This document shows positions 35,819 through 47,769 of a DNA stretch of 64,000 nt, piece after piece. This DNA comes from Sipunculus nudus (Eukaryota > Annelida > Sipuncula > Golfingiida > Sipunculidae). Position 1 is the first letter of the stretch, and the number at the start of each line of letters is the position of its first letter. The notes below the pieces were generated by a model. That model saw only the letters and a list, made by a program, of their open reading frames with translations, did not search any database and was not told the origin of the DNA. A program made the translations under genes and the position numbers. Where the stretch lies: NCBI GenBank assembly GCA_026874595.1, contig CM049321.1:60479-124478 (forward strand), read 5' to 3'.

Positions 35819-36910
35819 ACCTCACTCAGCTGAATTTTGTAAACTTTTAGCAAATTCAACATAAACTTCTATTTTTTACATATTAGCACTTGAAAAGCTA
35901 AGGATGCCTTGCTATTTTGTGATAATCAAATACTAAAAATATGAATGCAACACAAATAGCAGATGGCGATTTTTGGACTACATTAAATTTAAGATGCAGG
36001 AGCCTCTCATGGTCAAATATTTGTAAAGCTTTCTGTATTTTAACTATGTGAAAGTAATACATGTTTAAAATATCCACTAGGAATATATGAAACCCTGTTA
36101 AATATAGAATAAGGAAGGAAGTATAGATCATCTGGTGTATAATAATATACATTTCATTTATTGACTTAAATAAAGCGCTGTAAAAAATGAAATTGTACAT
36201 CTTCAAATGAGCATAAACAAAATCTAATAAGTTTATATTTTACTGTAATATACAGCTTAAACCATTTAATCATGCAATTAGGGACAAAGGTTATGGGGCA
36301 AAGGAGTTATACCAAATGATATTTTTGATAAAAAAAATGTGTAAATGTAATTTATAATTCTAAATACAGTTTAAAGATTAAATTCCATGAAAGATTAAAT
36401 TCCATGCCCAGATTCTTTATTAAGTGAACCAATGGTATGCATGGCAAGAGAAATTTATGGAATGCTCTACACTTTTATAGCAATACGCCACTTTGTGGGC
36501 ACAATAAAATGTGAACTATGTGTACTTTAACACAGTTAAAGTACTAGGAGGAGGGGTTGGGCGCAGAAGGGAAGCCAGGCTAGACCTAATTGAAGCCCAG
36601 CAAGCTAAGGTGCCTGAAGTGAGGAGTGATTACTTAACATCATCCACTACACACCACTGTTGCACTCGGCCGGCTGATGCAAATAATACTAGACATGGTG
36701 TCTCAAAACTTGAATAAAAGATAATCTTTTCGATCAATTACTCTTGTAAAAAGCAGATTTAAAAGGATTAATTCCTTATGTATACATGCCGTAAAAATTA
36801 ATTTCGTACAAGGAAGGTGGACAACATTTAAGGTACTGATTTTTATTATTGCTAATAACTAAAAATAATGGCTGAAATCAGTTCTAATTTTGAGGTATTT
36901 CCTTAATATC
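35819..36910. other. AT-rich intergenic DNA
   Basis: Flank of the DIRS-like element. No RNase H, methyltransferase or tyrosine recombinase sequence of that element is visible here, so the element is truncated at about 36.9 kb. The frames at 35898-36206 (minus) and 36511-36717 (+) have no domain. Confidence 0.45.
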
Positions 36911-36918
36911 TTGGGGAC

Positions 36919-37950
36919 CTAAGACCTAGCTTTCCTAAGCCGCGTTCGGTGATGCAAATGCTTGAAATTTGCTAAGTCAATAAGACGTCTAGTCAATGTT
37001 CTATCGGGCCGAACTACCTGAGCGACAACCGTTAATTTTCCTATCAAAGATAGAAGCTCGCTTTTTTTACAGGTGCGCTTCTCCCTCCAAAGTGATAGTT
37101 CGCTCATGACTTCGGACATTCTTTCCACTGAAATCTGGAGCGCCATCATTTATTTCCGTGTCAATAATGATACCAAGGTATTCCATACGTGTAGAGGGGC
37201 TGGTCACTTTAGAAGGCTGGACGGTAAAACCCAGGTCCTCGCAACTCTTCAGCATAATCTTCAGATTATCATTACACTGGTTTGATGCCGGAGATCCGCA
37301 AGTGACGTAATCGTCTAGGTAATGCTCCACGACTCTCGCGCCCCTGTAGCGCAGTATGTACTGAAAAGCGTCGGCATGATCGTTAAACAGACGAGCTGAA
37401 CTACGAAGCCCGAACGGGAGCACAAGATCGACGAAATATTCTACCCGTTCTATCCCTTCGGAGTCAGTTACTGGCCAGGAACTTCCTTATAGTTCCCAGA
37501 CCTCTGGAGCGACAACGATATGTCTGTAAGCGTCCTTAAGGTCAAGCTTAGCGAGTAAGGCGTTTTTCCCGTACGATTTTGACCACCTGATCCATAGAGA
37601 TATAACGTACGGCACATTCCTCATCGGTAATGTAATCGTTTACAGCGTGTATGACACGATATTTGTCTGAGCGTGTATTGTGATACACTCTTAACGGCGA
37701 AGCGACAAAATGTCGGAATGGTGGTTGTAAAAATGGCCCAGCCCTGCGTTTAAGCTTCAGGTCTTTATCAATGGATTCTTTGACCATGGCCGCGTGGGTT
37801 TTCGTGGATGGCCAGTTGGGACTTACACGTGTTTCTCGGGGATCATTGTGGCCTATTCTCACTCCATGCTCTATACCATAAAGTAATCTGTTTACGAAAT
37901 TTTGGTCCGGATGTACGCGTAATGCTTCCTTCCAAGCCGGTAAATTTAAT
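36919..37950 (-). pseudogene. DIRS-like reverse transcriptase (truncated, broken)
   Basis: In minus-strand order and several frames: SPLNLPAWKEALR; the pre-RT signature GPFLQPPFRHFVASPLRVY; YRVIHAVNDYI; motif A AKLDLKDAYRHI near 37535; LPFGLRSSARLFNDHADAF near 37400; and motif C VEHYLDDY near 37320 (YLDD). The connection region follows as KKSELLSLIGKLTVVAQVVR and LTRRLIDLANF near 37000. This motif set is typical of tyrosine-recombinase (DIRS/Ngaro-type) retrotransposons. At least one in-frame stop (LLGSS region near 37490) and frameshifts near 37580 and 37110 inactivate it. RNase H and the recombinase are missing. The Gag part lies immediately upstream. Confidence 0.8.
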
Positions 37951-39071
37951 GGCGATTTATTTCGGATTACACTTTTTACATTGGTTGTACGGGTCAGGTC
38001 CTTTACAGTTCCAGCACACATGGACTCTCTTGCAAGCTGGGAAACTGCATCGACCGATCTGATAGTTGTTGCATCCTTCTGTCCCATTGTGAAACCATCG
38101 TTCCGAGCTTGCCTTACGCCCGGTACTTGAGTTACGAGGGGCACTCTGGTCCTGATGATAGGTGTCGCTCGCCTCTTTCTGGGCTAGCTCCGCCCGAAAG
38201 GGGCATTCTCGGACGGAATGGGAATGAGAACGGCACTTAAAACATCTAATACCACATGAAGCGTCCAAAATCGTAGCGTATAAGTCCGTATTTACTATGT
38301 GGAACTGAAATGGATGAGCGGTCCCTGGGAGTTTTGTACGATATCTCACGTCATACGGGTAAACCGCTGGCCAAACGATTTTTTTTATCAAACTCTTGCA
38401 CGAAGGAGCGGTACTCAACCAAGTTTGTGTACAATTGTGGGTATTTATGTAAAACGACTCTTTCATAGTTTGTTCATGCAAATAGCCAACAGTTAAAATT
38501 GTCTATGACATTTTTAGGCTTCTTAGGGTGTATTTCTAACGTACCATTCACAAGGATGGCTTTTAGCTCCTGACTACAACTTTCTGCATTAGGTAAAAAG
38601 TCAAGTAAATTCACGTACTCACCCGAGCTGGGCTGCTGCTATCACCGTTTCAGACAAGCCTAGCTGAAGCGTCTCAGGTTGCACTGTCACTTCGGGACCA
38701 GAAACTGGTTGCTCGGCCTCTTTTGCGTCGTTGAAAATATCACATTGGTTTGTAGCTGAATGTGCTAGCCCTTGGTGCACGGACCTAACTAGTTTTGTAA
38801 GAGTGGCCAGTGTCTCCATGAGAGCCGTAAGGTTCAAATTCACGTTCTGCATTTGTTCGATAAGGATGTTTATACTGTCGTTCTTTGAGTCTGCAGAATG
38901 CTGAAAATCACTGCTCTTTCCCAATTGGCTCTCTATTACTGGAGTGTCCTGCGAGACATGGTGCTTACATTGAGGGTCATAAGGCCCCTCGTGGCCTTTA
39001 CACGGCCTACCACAAGAGGTGCAAAGGCGAGGTTTTTGTTGTTTTAATTCCTGGTTCTCTTCCTGGTTCAT
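37951..39071 (-). pseudogene. DIRS-like Gag with CCHC and CCCH-like zinc fingers (broken)
   Basis: The N-terminal part (39071-38619, ATG at 39071) opens MNQEENQELKQQKPRLCTSC and is low-complexity with a CxxC-type pair. A TGA at 38619 ends it, and the frame continues after a shift with SGEYVNLLDFLPNAE and, past another TGA, NYERVVLHKYPQ, a Gag-like helical stretch. The C-terminal part (to 37957) has CFKCRSHSHSVRECPF, a zinc knuckle, then CNNYQIGRCSFPACKRVH (CCCH-like) and CWNCKGPDPYNQCKKC. The fingers would bind element RNA. Overlap with the RT frame is a consequence of the breaks. It sits directly in front of the RT and behind the 74-bp repeats. Confidence 0.7.
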
Positions 39072-39136
39072 TGTGCTTAAATATTGTGAGACGAAATTTA
39101 AGGCCCCTTATGCTACGAAAACTTAACTACCGGTAC

Positions 39137-39358
39137 ACGTGGTTGCTTGTACCACGGCGACCGAGCAACTGGCGTGTTTTCACTCTCCCAAGTGGCAACA
39201 ATAGTAAAGGACGTGGTTGCTTGTACCACGGCGACCGAGCAACTGGCGTGTTTTCACTCTCCCAAGTGGCAACAATAGTAAAGGACGTGGTTGCTTGTAC
39301 CACGGCGACCGAGCAACTGGCGTGTTTTCACTCTCCCAAGTGGCAACAATAGTAAAGG
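39137..39358. repeat. Three tandem 74-bp repeats upstream of DIRS-like Gag
   Basis: Exact or near-exact units start ACGTGGTTGCTTGTACCACG at 39137, 39211 and 39285 and end AGTAAAGG at 39358. Each unit contains the inverted pair GTTGCT...AGCAAC around a GC-rich 16-base loop. The position ~66 bases before the Gag ATG suggests an element leader or terminal-repeat region. The long + frame across them (38885-39352) is spurious. Confidence 0.93.
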
Positions 39359-39610
39359 ATCGGTGAAGCGTGACGCGACTCCCCTCCCGCGGTCGGGTCC
39401 CCGTGTTTGGCTAAAAACAACTAACTACCTTAATCGCTACTTACTGTTTGTTTGCCTGTCTGTCTGTCTCTAAGTAAAGTGGTTGGGTACTCGGTAAATA
39501 TTATTAATGTTTGTTTGTCTATCTGTCTGTCTGCCTGTCTCTAATCAATACTCGGGCTCAAGTAGTCGAATGCTCGGTATTACTACTGTCTGTCTAACTG
39601 TCTGTGAAAT
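39359..39610. repeat. TGTCTG-rich degenerate minisatellite
   Basis: After a GC-rich patch at 39361-39410, TTTGCCTGTCTGTCTGTCTC and TACTCGGTAAATATTATTA phrases match the arrays at 45.2-46.8 and 49.9-50.1 kb. Confidence 0.65.
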
Positions 39611-40370
39611 TCTTGGGGACAGTCCTTGAATTCCTGGCAAGTTTCGCTGCACACCCCATCATTATTAGGTTTGATGCCATTTTCGATTAAAGTAATTCAC
39701 AGAGATCTTATTTCAAAACAATACTCCTCTGGAAAAGTGCCCAAAAGGATTGAAAACGGCAATTTGATGAACTAACCACTGTACAGATATTTTAGAAAAT
39801 AAGATGGGTTAATGTGCAGGGTTCACACTTGGAAATTGTTATATATTGTTATATATTGTTAATTCAATCAGATCTATTACTTTACTAAATTTTGATGTAC
39901 TGAATCCATTAAAATTAATTGTATGAAATGTATTGTAAATTTTTATCCTTCTATTTTTTAATAAGTTGTTTAAAATATAAAAAGGCATATATCGTAAAAC
40001 CTTACTGTTATTTTTTATATAAACAGACAAAAATGGTTCCAGTTAGAATTTGATAAGTCAAATCTAACAAAATTGCAAAACAATTTAACAAAATATTCCA
40101 TACAAATGCCACTGGGGAAATTTGTTTTCTTTAATACAACTGAAATTAATTTAGACATGTATCACTTTTATTTTTATTATGAATTTTAAAAATTATTTAA
40201 AATTTTTATCGTCAGTAATTGGTCTTTCACGTCAATCCAAAACGGCCTCAATCTGATGTTACCTGTTACCATGATAACGTAATTTTTAAGAAAATTAATG
40301 AAATTTCAAATTTTAAAAATGATTTTTGTAACTTTGTCATTTTTAAACTCTGCATCTTGTAGAGTTTAAT
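39611..40370. other. AT-rich intergenic DNA
   Basis: No gene. It passes gradually into the dispersed-repeat mosaic at about 40.3 kb (GTAACTTTGTCATTTTTAAA). Confidence 0.45.
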
Positions 40371-42480
40371 TAGTGGAACGAGATTTTATTTCAAGTTTCC
40401 AGATTTGGCCACAAGGGGGCGCTGTACAACAATTTTGCATGAATTCATTAATCATGCCCCAGAGGCCGCAATTTTGAAATAATCTCTTCAAGACTCATAC
40501 ATAATACGTGTTATAGAAATATCTCGAATGGAATTTTGATTTTTTGGAATATATCCACCAAGGGGCGCTGTAGTGCAACCACTTTAAAATATGATTCTTA
40601 TCTCTTAGATTGAAAACTATATACAATGTCCCAACTGTTATAACAGAATCTGAAACTACGTTCAATAAGCTTATTCCTGGGTACACTTGACCTCATTCTG
40701 CGGTTACCATGGTGACCTATGTTAGAGTAAAATTCTTGTCAATAACGTTAGCTTTTGTAATTTTGTCATTTTTAAAGCAAGAGAGGTGTAGATTTTTGCA
40801 CCATGTAAAGTTCAGTTAGTGTTACAAATTTTTCCGTATCTTTCCGTCTTTCTTTCTGTTTAAACATCCGGCAAGCGCGCGACAAGGTCGTCTAGTTTGT
40901 CGTCTGTCTCTCTGTATCCAGTCTAAAATGCCCAGTTTTGCAGCGATCGCTTTCAAACTTACACAGTCGATATGAAATCAAAAGTCCCCGAATGCTTATT
41001 GATTTATCATTATTGGTCAAAGGTCAAGGTCAAAGTCATCAAGACTTCTCAAAACGGTTTCTTCTTTATATCTTTGTCATTATTAGTCGTATCTACTTCA
41101 AATAGAGCTCTTTTTTCATTCCAAGGCCTTTTTATCTAGTGTTTGAATGCCTTAATTCTGTCGTAACCATGGTTACGTATTTTTGGGGAAAAGTCATGAT
41201 ATTCGAAAATGAAAGGACCAATTTTTCTAACTTTGTCAGTTTAACGGTAGCGAGGTCTATTTTTCATTAGGTAGCATTCTATGAGTAATTTGAGATTTTG
41301 GTAGAAGTCTTGCAATATATCGCATAATATCTAAAACGAGATTTTGCGATAAATCATTTTGTGATACCATAGAGGCCACTGTTTTGCAGGAATCTTTATG
41401 AAACAAGTACATCTTATGTCATATACTAATATCTCGAAACCGATTTTTCATATTTTGGAAAATAGCTGCTTCGGGGTTCGGGGGTGGGGTGGGGACAAGA
41501 AACACTACAACATATCATATCTTAGCCATTTCTCAAAAACTATAAGCCTTACCTACATAAACTATAGCTCATTCTACTCCTCTTTACCTTCCCCACAACT
41601 TTTGTTCCATCAGTCGTTATCTCAGTTACGTCACTTTGTCAGTTTGCCTGTCTGTTTGTCAGAAGGCCTCAATTTCCCCTGCTTGTTGTTTTTGCGTCTT
41701 ACAATTAGCAACCTACAGGCCACAGTTTTGCAGCAGTCACTTTAACACTGGTACATCTTATGTCTTACAGTAATATCTCGAAATCGCTTTTTCATTTTCA
41801 GGATATGGCCTCTAAGGGGCGCTGCACTCGATCCTCCACAACATATCAATTTTTTCGCCATATCCCCAAAACTATAAACCCCATAACATAAACTATAGCT
41901 TATTTCCTTCCGCTGGGACCTCTCCATAACTTGGTAAGAACATCTGGTCTCAATCGTGCGTTAATTTGTCAGTATGTCTATCTGTTTGTCAATAGTCCTC
42001 CATGTCCCCTGCTTGCTGTTTTTGCCATCTTACAATTGGCTATCTACAGGCCACAGTTTTGCGGATATGGTTAATAGGGGCGCTGCACTTGAACCACTAC
42101 AACCACTATCTATTCTTGGCCATATCTCCAAACGTATTAAGTTTAATTACATAAACTGTACCTTATTTTCTTCTCTTGGTCTTCACCATAACATGGTCAA
42201 GTCAACTGGCATTCAACTGGCCACAATTTAGCAGGAATAACTTTTACACTTAAACATATAGGACCGAGATAGAGAAGAAGTATGTGTATTTATTATTTAG
42301 GTCAAAGGTCAAGATCAAGGTCATAAAAACACGTCAAATTCTTATTTCCTTCATAACTTTGTCAATATTGTCCTACCTCGAATGAATATGGCTTATTTTC
42401 TCTCTCTTAGTCATTGCTCATTCATTTAACTGTTTCCACGTCATTTTCGGCAAGCGCTTGACCTCTTGTCGTCTAGTTAT
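40371..42480 (+). repeat. Dispersed repeat mosaic with nuclear-receptor-like sites
   Basis: At least three nested units share GGGGCGCTG, ACAGGCCACAGTTTTGC, TCCAAAACTATAA, ATTACATAAACTATA and GGTCTTC phrases. The end word GGCAAGCGC-x-TGACC lies at 40868-40884 and 42447-42463. TGGTCAAAGGTCAAGGTCA lies at 41014-41032 and AGGTCAAAGGTCA at 42299-42311. Same family as 34.3-35.5 and 48.4-49.9 kb. No protein is encoded. Confidence 0.75.
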
Positions 42481-42881
42481 GTTATGTGAATAAATATTTT
42501 TTATTCAACATTTACATGTTTTTATGTTTTTTTAACACTCAACGCGAATATATGAATATCGGGGTAAATTTCCTTTTTTTTTTCTCACCCAAAATATATG
42601 GATATCGGGTATATTTTTTCTGTATCAACAAAGTGTGAATATGTTATTTGAATAAATATGCTTTATTAAACAAGTGTGCTTTCATATTTTCCCCTCACTC
42701 AACAAGAGTACTGATTCCAGAGTAAACTCACATTTACACATTCCACGATTAAGACCATTAAATTAATACATTCTATAGATGATTCATAGAATGTTTAGAG
42801 GAATCAGCACACCAAAAATGATTAAAGTGGTTTGTTAAATTGCATTTCACATCATACATTTTCACTTATGAACCATGGACA
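42481..42881. other. AT-rich spacer / possible 3' UTR of minus-strand exon
   Basis: On the minus strand AATAAA occurs at 42667-42662, about 215 bases after the stop of the candidate exon. Otherwise unremarkable. Confidence 0.4.
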
Positions 42882-43153
42882 TTAGCCTTTTTTTAACAAA
42901 TCTGTACCGAGGTAGTTTACAAACTTGGAGATTTTAGGCCTTTTGGGCACTTTTCTAGAGGAGTAAATTTTTTTATGTATAACTTTAACAAGAAATAGCA
43001 TCAAACCTAATTGGGTAGCGGCAACAGCTAAAAAAAGGCCATATGTAAGGAAATACTCCTCCCGGAAGTGTAACAAGCTGAATGTTTCTAGTTTTTGAAA
43101 GCCGATGTTGTCTTTGCCAATGTGTGCACAATGTATTGATTTAACCTCTTTTC
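42882..43153 (-). CDS. Candidate terminal exon of a membrane protein
   Basis: I do not recognise the family. On the minus strand CTTTTTTGGCAG precedes 43153, a good acceptor, and the phase-1 frame is open to TAA at 42882. It encodes about 90 residues: KEVKSIHCAHIGKDNIGF, a helix-like FREEY segment, one strongly hydrophobic stretch LTYGLFLAVAATQLGLMLFL that looks like a membrane span, and a basic tail with KVPKRPKISKF. A single span followed by Lys/Arg suggests a cytoplasmic C-terminus. The frame also continues upstream to 43262 if unspliced. AATAAA lies 215 bases downstream. Earlier exons would lie at higher coordinates and were not found. Chance openness cannot be excluded. Confidence 0.35.
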
Positions 43154-43262
43154 CTGCCAAAAAAGATTTAAAAAAAATAAAATTAAATGCAACAAATAAT
43201 AGTTGTGTCAACTCTATTTGAGGGAAAAGGTTATTTATGGTAATTATTGGTTTGAAGGCCAT

Positions 43263-45180
43263 GAATAGACCCTAGATTTTCTGTATTTGTTGTCAAAATT
43301 AATATCATTTAACTAATTATTGAACAAAACTAAGCGTATAAAGTGATACGGATGTTCTGATTCATGATTCAGAATGTCCCTGTGCTGTTAAAATTTTGTT
43401 TGAAAGCACTGACGTGGGTACAACGTGGTCTGAATCCCCTCCCATTGTGACGACGCCAAATTTCAAACTTTTAAACAGCTGTCATTTCCACAAGACCTCG
43501 CATACCAACTTAATAGGTATTTCTTTCTTCGGTGAAATTAGAAAAGGAATATATTTCTGTTATGGCAAACAGGCAACGGGATTTTATGACCCATAGAAAC
43601 CCCAGAAATTAGCGAGTTCCAAATTTTAAAATTATTTAAAATTGTTCCAATCAAAACTCTATTTATTAGCTTTGTCATGGCAATCCAAAATTCATTTATT
43701 CTTCAATAAATTTTTATATCTAAAGGGCGCCTTTAAACCTCTCACATTTAACCAAATTCTCTTTATTTAGGAAATAACCTATTGTAATAACGTAATTTTC
43801 AACGATCACATACTCATTATTTCCAACAAATATGTCATGTCAAATCAAAGTCCAATAATTGAAGCAGCGGGTAATGTGGATCAGACGTTATAATATAATA
43901 ATGTATAATATCAGATGATATATCCCACAAAATCATGTGTACTATAAATTATTAAAATTTAATTATATTGAACAAAGGCCCTCCTGCAATTTTACAGCTT
44001 TAAAACATCATAATTACCTTCTGAATATGTGATCGATCGGGTTACTTTCACCATCCTGTTAAGGTGATATTACGCCCAACATCTGTCGGTGACGAAGTAT
44101 AAAATGTTCATGTTATACATTTACCAAGGTCATATTTTTGCCTATACCTCCCAAAAGAAATTTTCACAGTCATTCATTAAAATATAGCATTAATTAAGTA
44201 TCTTATACTTGAACAGCCAAATATGAATAGAAGGTCACTATTTGCTTGTAATAAAAATTCTTTCTTGTATGTTATATAAAGTATAAGGTATACCAGGAAT
44301 GATTATCCTGAATCCTGATGTTATCCTGGATCTTTTGATGCCTTGTTTTTAACCATCCCTTTTTTGGGGAATATATAAAACAGAACGGCCATTCTGTATT
44401 CAGTGTAAACAAATGTTAAATCGTTTATAAAAGGTATCAAATTATCTAAAAAGTATAAAAAGGATTTATCTTTTTTTTAACTTTTGCACAGTTTTACTTA
44501 TGTAATGCTTCAGCACAACCTTAAACGATGATATTTGGACCTATGTGACAAGTATTAAAGCTTGATTGACAGCTGTCATTCCAAGTTTTGTTGAAAAGAT
44601 AGATATCTGAAAATAGGAATTTTGCTCGTCACACAGGGGGATTTAAACCACGGTATACACTTAATACTGCGTTCAAATGACGTTTTATTACACATAGACA
44701 CATAGAGTAAAAAACTGTATCACTTTTGCAACGTTCATTTTGTTTGATTATTGATTATGATAAAGTGATATTTAATTTGCCAAAAAATATATAAAATTGT
44801 CAAATTTAGGGGTTATTCATGACCTAGAAATCCACAACCACCACCGATTATTATGAAATATATTTCTTTGTGCGATTTCTATCGAATAAAGTTGATATAA
44901 CCATCATTGATAAACATATCCGCCTAATTTAATAAAATACTTAAAAATTATTTATCATTTTTTTTATAGAAAAACGGTTAAATCAATGTATTGTGCATAT
45001 CTGCGGAAACCAAAACATTGCATTTCAAAAACTTGACATCCTGACGGTTAAAATGATACCACAATCAGCTTTTTATACCTCAGGTAGGGTGGACCAAATT
45101 TTGCCGGCCAAAGCCGCTACACTATAATGATGACGGGGTGCAGCAAACTCGAAATTTAGGGTCCTTCAGGGGATTGGACC
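43263..45180. other. AT-rich intergenic DNA
   Basis: No gene or repeat with clear borders. If the exon at 42882 is real, this is intron or upstream DNA. Confidence 0.45.
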
Positions 45181-46775
45181 TAGCACTATACGTATTAACA
45201 CTGTTTGTCTGTCTGCGAATCTGTGTGTCTGTCTGTAAATTAAAACTCAGACTCAAGTGGTCGAGTATTTGATAAGTAATATTACTGTTTGTTTGTCTTT
45301 GTGTCTGTCTTCCTGTCTTTCTGTGTGTCTCTAAGTTATACTCGGAATTAAGTGATCGAGTACTCAGTTAGTATTATGATTGATTAGTAGTCTGTCTTCC
45401 TGCCTGTCTGTCTGCAATACTCGGACTCAAGTGGTTGAGTACTTGGTAAATATTATTGCTGTTGGTCTGTTCCGGATTACCCAGATTCAAGTGTTGGCAT
45501 GTAGTATTAGTTTCTTTCTTCCCGTCTTTCCGTATGTTTGTAAGTATTACCCAAACAGAACTGGTCAAATACTTGTTATGTTTTACTTCTGTCTGTCTAC
45601 TAGTAGCCGTGACCATTTGACTCAGCTGGCAATCGCATAATTGGACTGGTAAGCCTACTTGAGTCGTGATACAAGTAATATCGGAGAATGTATCGCAGTG
45701 GTCTCGCTTCAGGTTACATTCATGTTGTAGTAAACGGCCCATAATCTCAATATTAAGCTAATATAATGATGAGTAAACACAATAATATACATGTGTGCTC
45801 ACAAATTAAAATGAAACACCGTCTCCCTGGACACAGTCATTCCCTGTATCGCCTTCAAGTTGTCTGCGTCCTGTAACCCGAGCGACCCATGCTTGTGTTC
45901 ATGCGGTCATAAATTCAACCAACATGCCGAGGGGTTTACCAATGTGCTGCTTTAAAACGGAATTTTTCTTGCTCATGAAAGTACACACAAATGCTAACGA
46001 TTGATCTGGTTTACAATGATTGACAGTGTACCTGCAGGCCATGAAACGTTGTCAGAAATGACGAAAATATATGCATATTCATAAGGCCTCATAATACGTT
46101 CCTTAGACTTAGATATAATGACAATCTGGTGCCAGTAATCTACTTGAAATGCCAGAAGTCGATATGACGCTAGTCAACGAGTTAAGTATTATTCCTGTTT
46201 CTTTCTTTGACTGTCCGTCTGCTTGCCTATCTACCCGCAGGTATAACCCAAAGACAAGTGGTTGATTACTTGGAAAGTATTATTTTTTTTTTTTTAATGT
46301 CTGTTCATAAACATTACCAAAACGAATGTGGTCCAGTAAATGGTAACTATTATAACTCCTTCCTTCTTTGACTTTCTGTCTGTCTGTCCGTAAGCATTAT
46401 ACAGAAACGAGTGGTCCAGCTCTTATTAAGTATAATTACTCTCTTTTTCTTTATATTTTTATCAGCATGTAAGTATTACCCAAACACAAGTTGTCGAGTA
46501 CTTGGTAAATGTTATTAATGTTTCTTTCTTTGTCAGTCTGTCTGTATTACCAAAACACAACTAGTTAAATATTTGGTAAGTATTAATACTGTCCCTCTGT
46601 CTTTCTGGATGTATTTATGGACTCAAGTGTTATTGTTTCTTTGTTGTATCAATCTGTCTGGCATTCTGTCTGCTGTAAGTAATACCGAAACATAATCATT
46701 CGAGTACTTGGTATGTATTATTACCGTTTCTTTCTATGTCTTTCTATCTGTCAGTCCGCAGGTATCACCAAAACC
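45181..46775. repeat. Degenerate ~80-100-bp minisatellite (ACTTGGTAAGTATTATTACTG)
   Basis: Repeating modules read approximately TCTGTCTGTAAG, TATTACCCAAACACAAGTGG, TCGAGTACTTGGTAAGTATT and ATTACTGTTTCTTTCTTTG. CAAGTGGTCGAGTACTTG within the module is an inverted pair. Units are diverged and interrupted at about 45650-46180 by unrelated sequence. The overlapping frames at 45374-45742 are spurious. Confidence 0.75.
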
Positions 46776-46850
46776 GGCTTCTGTGGCTCAGGGGTAGAGC
46801 GCAGGACTCAAAGCCGGGAGATCGTGGGTTCGAATCTCAGCCGAGGCGGT
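46776..46850 (+). ncRNA. tRNA-derived SINE head / tRNA pseudogene
   Basis: GGCTTCTGTGGCTCAGGGGTAGAGC has an A-box-like TGGCTCAGGGG and a perfect GCTC/GAGC D stem. GGTTCGAATCTC at 46827-46838 is a B box within a mostly paired T arm, and the A-to-B spacing fits a tRNA. The acceptor and anticodon stems pair poorly, so it is not a working tRNA gene. A GC-rich tail to about 46960 (CGGTCGGCCCCGAAGAAGG, GCTTTGCCCCAAGCG) interrupts the minisatellite and is probably the SINE body. Confidence 0.6.
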
Positions 46851-46959
46851 GGGGTTTATCACGGTCGGCCCCGAAGAAGGCTGAGCGCTCTGCAGTCTTA
46901 ATGCGAAGGCTTTGCCCCAAGCGTGTATCACCCATATACGAGTGCGTCTTTAGGGGGTT

Positions 46960-47325
46960 CCTCGGTGTTGATTATTTGAAAATATTCATTCTACATTTTC
47001 TTTCTTTGCAATATTTAAGCAACACAGGTCTAGTAATCGCCATGTCATAACATAGGAACAGCTTGACATGTCAAAATTGCAAATCATTCCAAATCTCGCA
47101 CCATATATCATCAAATGAGATTTTACATAAATGCATATAACTCGATGACCTTTACAGTTATAGAGGTCCTGTCGTCTCATATCGTAACATGTGACCAGCT
47201 TGACAAGATAACACTGCATGTCACGCCAATTCTTGCACTGTATCTCGTCGAATGAGAAAAAATGATTTCGCAGAAATGCTTATAACTCGGCGACTTTTAC
47301 ACTAGAAAGGTTTGCAGCTATTTAA
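46960..47325 (+). repeat. ~150-bp tandem repeat, two units
   Basis: Phrases ACAGGTCTAG, GTAACATGTGACCAGCTTGACA, AATCTCGCACCATAT, AATGAGAAAAAATG and AATGCTTATAACTCGGCGAC repeat with landmarks near 47131 and 47275. The same unit recurs at 47770-48430. Confidence 0.75.
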
Positions 47326-47769
47326 TGTTAGCATGCCTACATAAACGTAATATTCGTTTCTGTTCCCCTCTCTGTTGTCTGTATTATTTCCATTTCCACA
47401 GCTGGTGGACAATCAAAAGTTCCGAAAGCTTGTTTTAGTCAACATCGACCCAAGGTCAAGGTAATTGTAAAAGCGATTTGGCAAGTATTCACTTAAAGAT
47501 TCTCTAGAGGTCATAATTTTGCAGGAATCATTTTGAATCTGATATAACTATACATCCCACACTTATAACTTAAAATTAATTTTTCATTTTTTTTAAAATT
47601 TGACCGTTAGGGGGCGCTGCAGTCTGTACACTTCCACATATATTTTTTTGGGCAATATCGCCAAAACTATATAAGTTTTACTGTAGCTCATTTTGTTGTA
47701 CGTTCTATGGCCTTTCAAGTGATACCTAGTTAGCTTAATCTGCGGTTACCATGCTTATGACTTGTTTGG
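47326..47769 (+). repeat. Dispersed repeat fragment
   Basis: Contains TAGGGGGCGCTGCAGTCTG, GCCAAAACTATA and GGTTACCATG phrases of the 40-42 kb family, wedged between two blocks of the ~150-bp tandem repeat. Confidence 0.6.

Noticed and set aside
38885-39352. 155-residue + strand frame over the 74-bp repeats
   Set aside because: It lies opposite the Gag-like frame, which has zinc knuckles, and its C-terminal part is only the triplicated repeat. 74 is not a multiple of three, so the repeated peptide changes.
45374-45742. 122-residue minus-strand frame and its + strand partner
   Set aside because: Both fall inside the degenerate minisatellite and show Thr/Gln or Ser/Cys-rich repeat translation.
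46776-46848. Functional tRNA gene
   Set aside because: Acceptor and anticodon stems pair poorly; a SINE head fits better.
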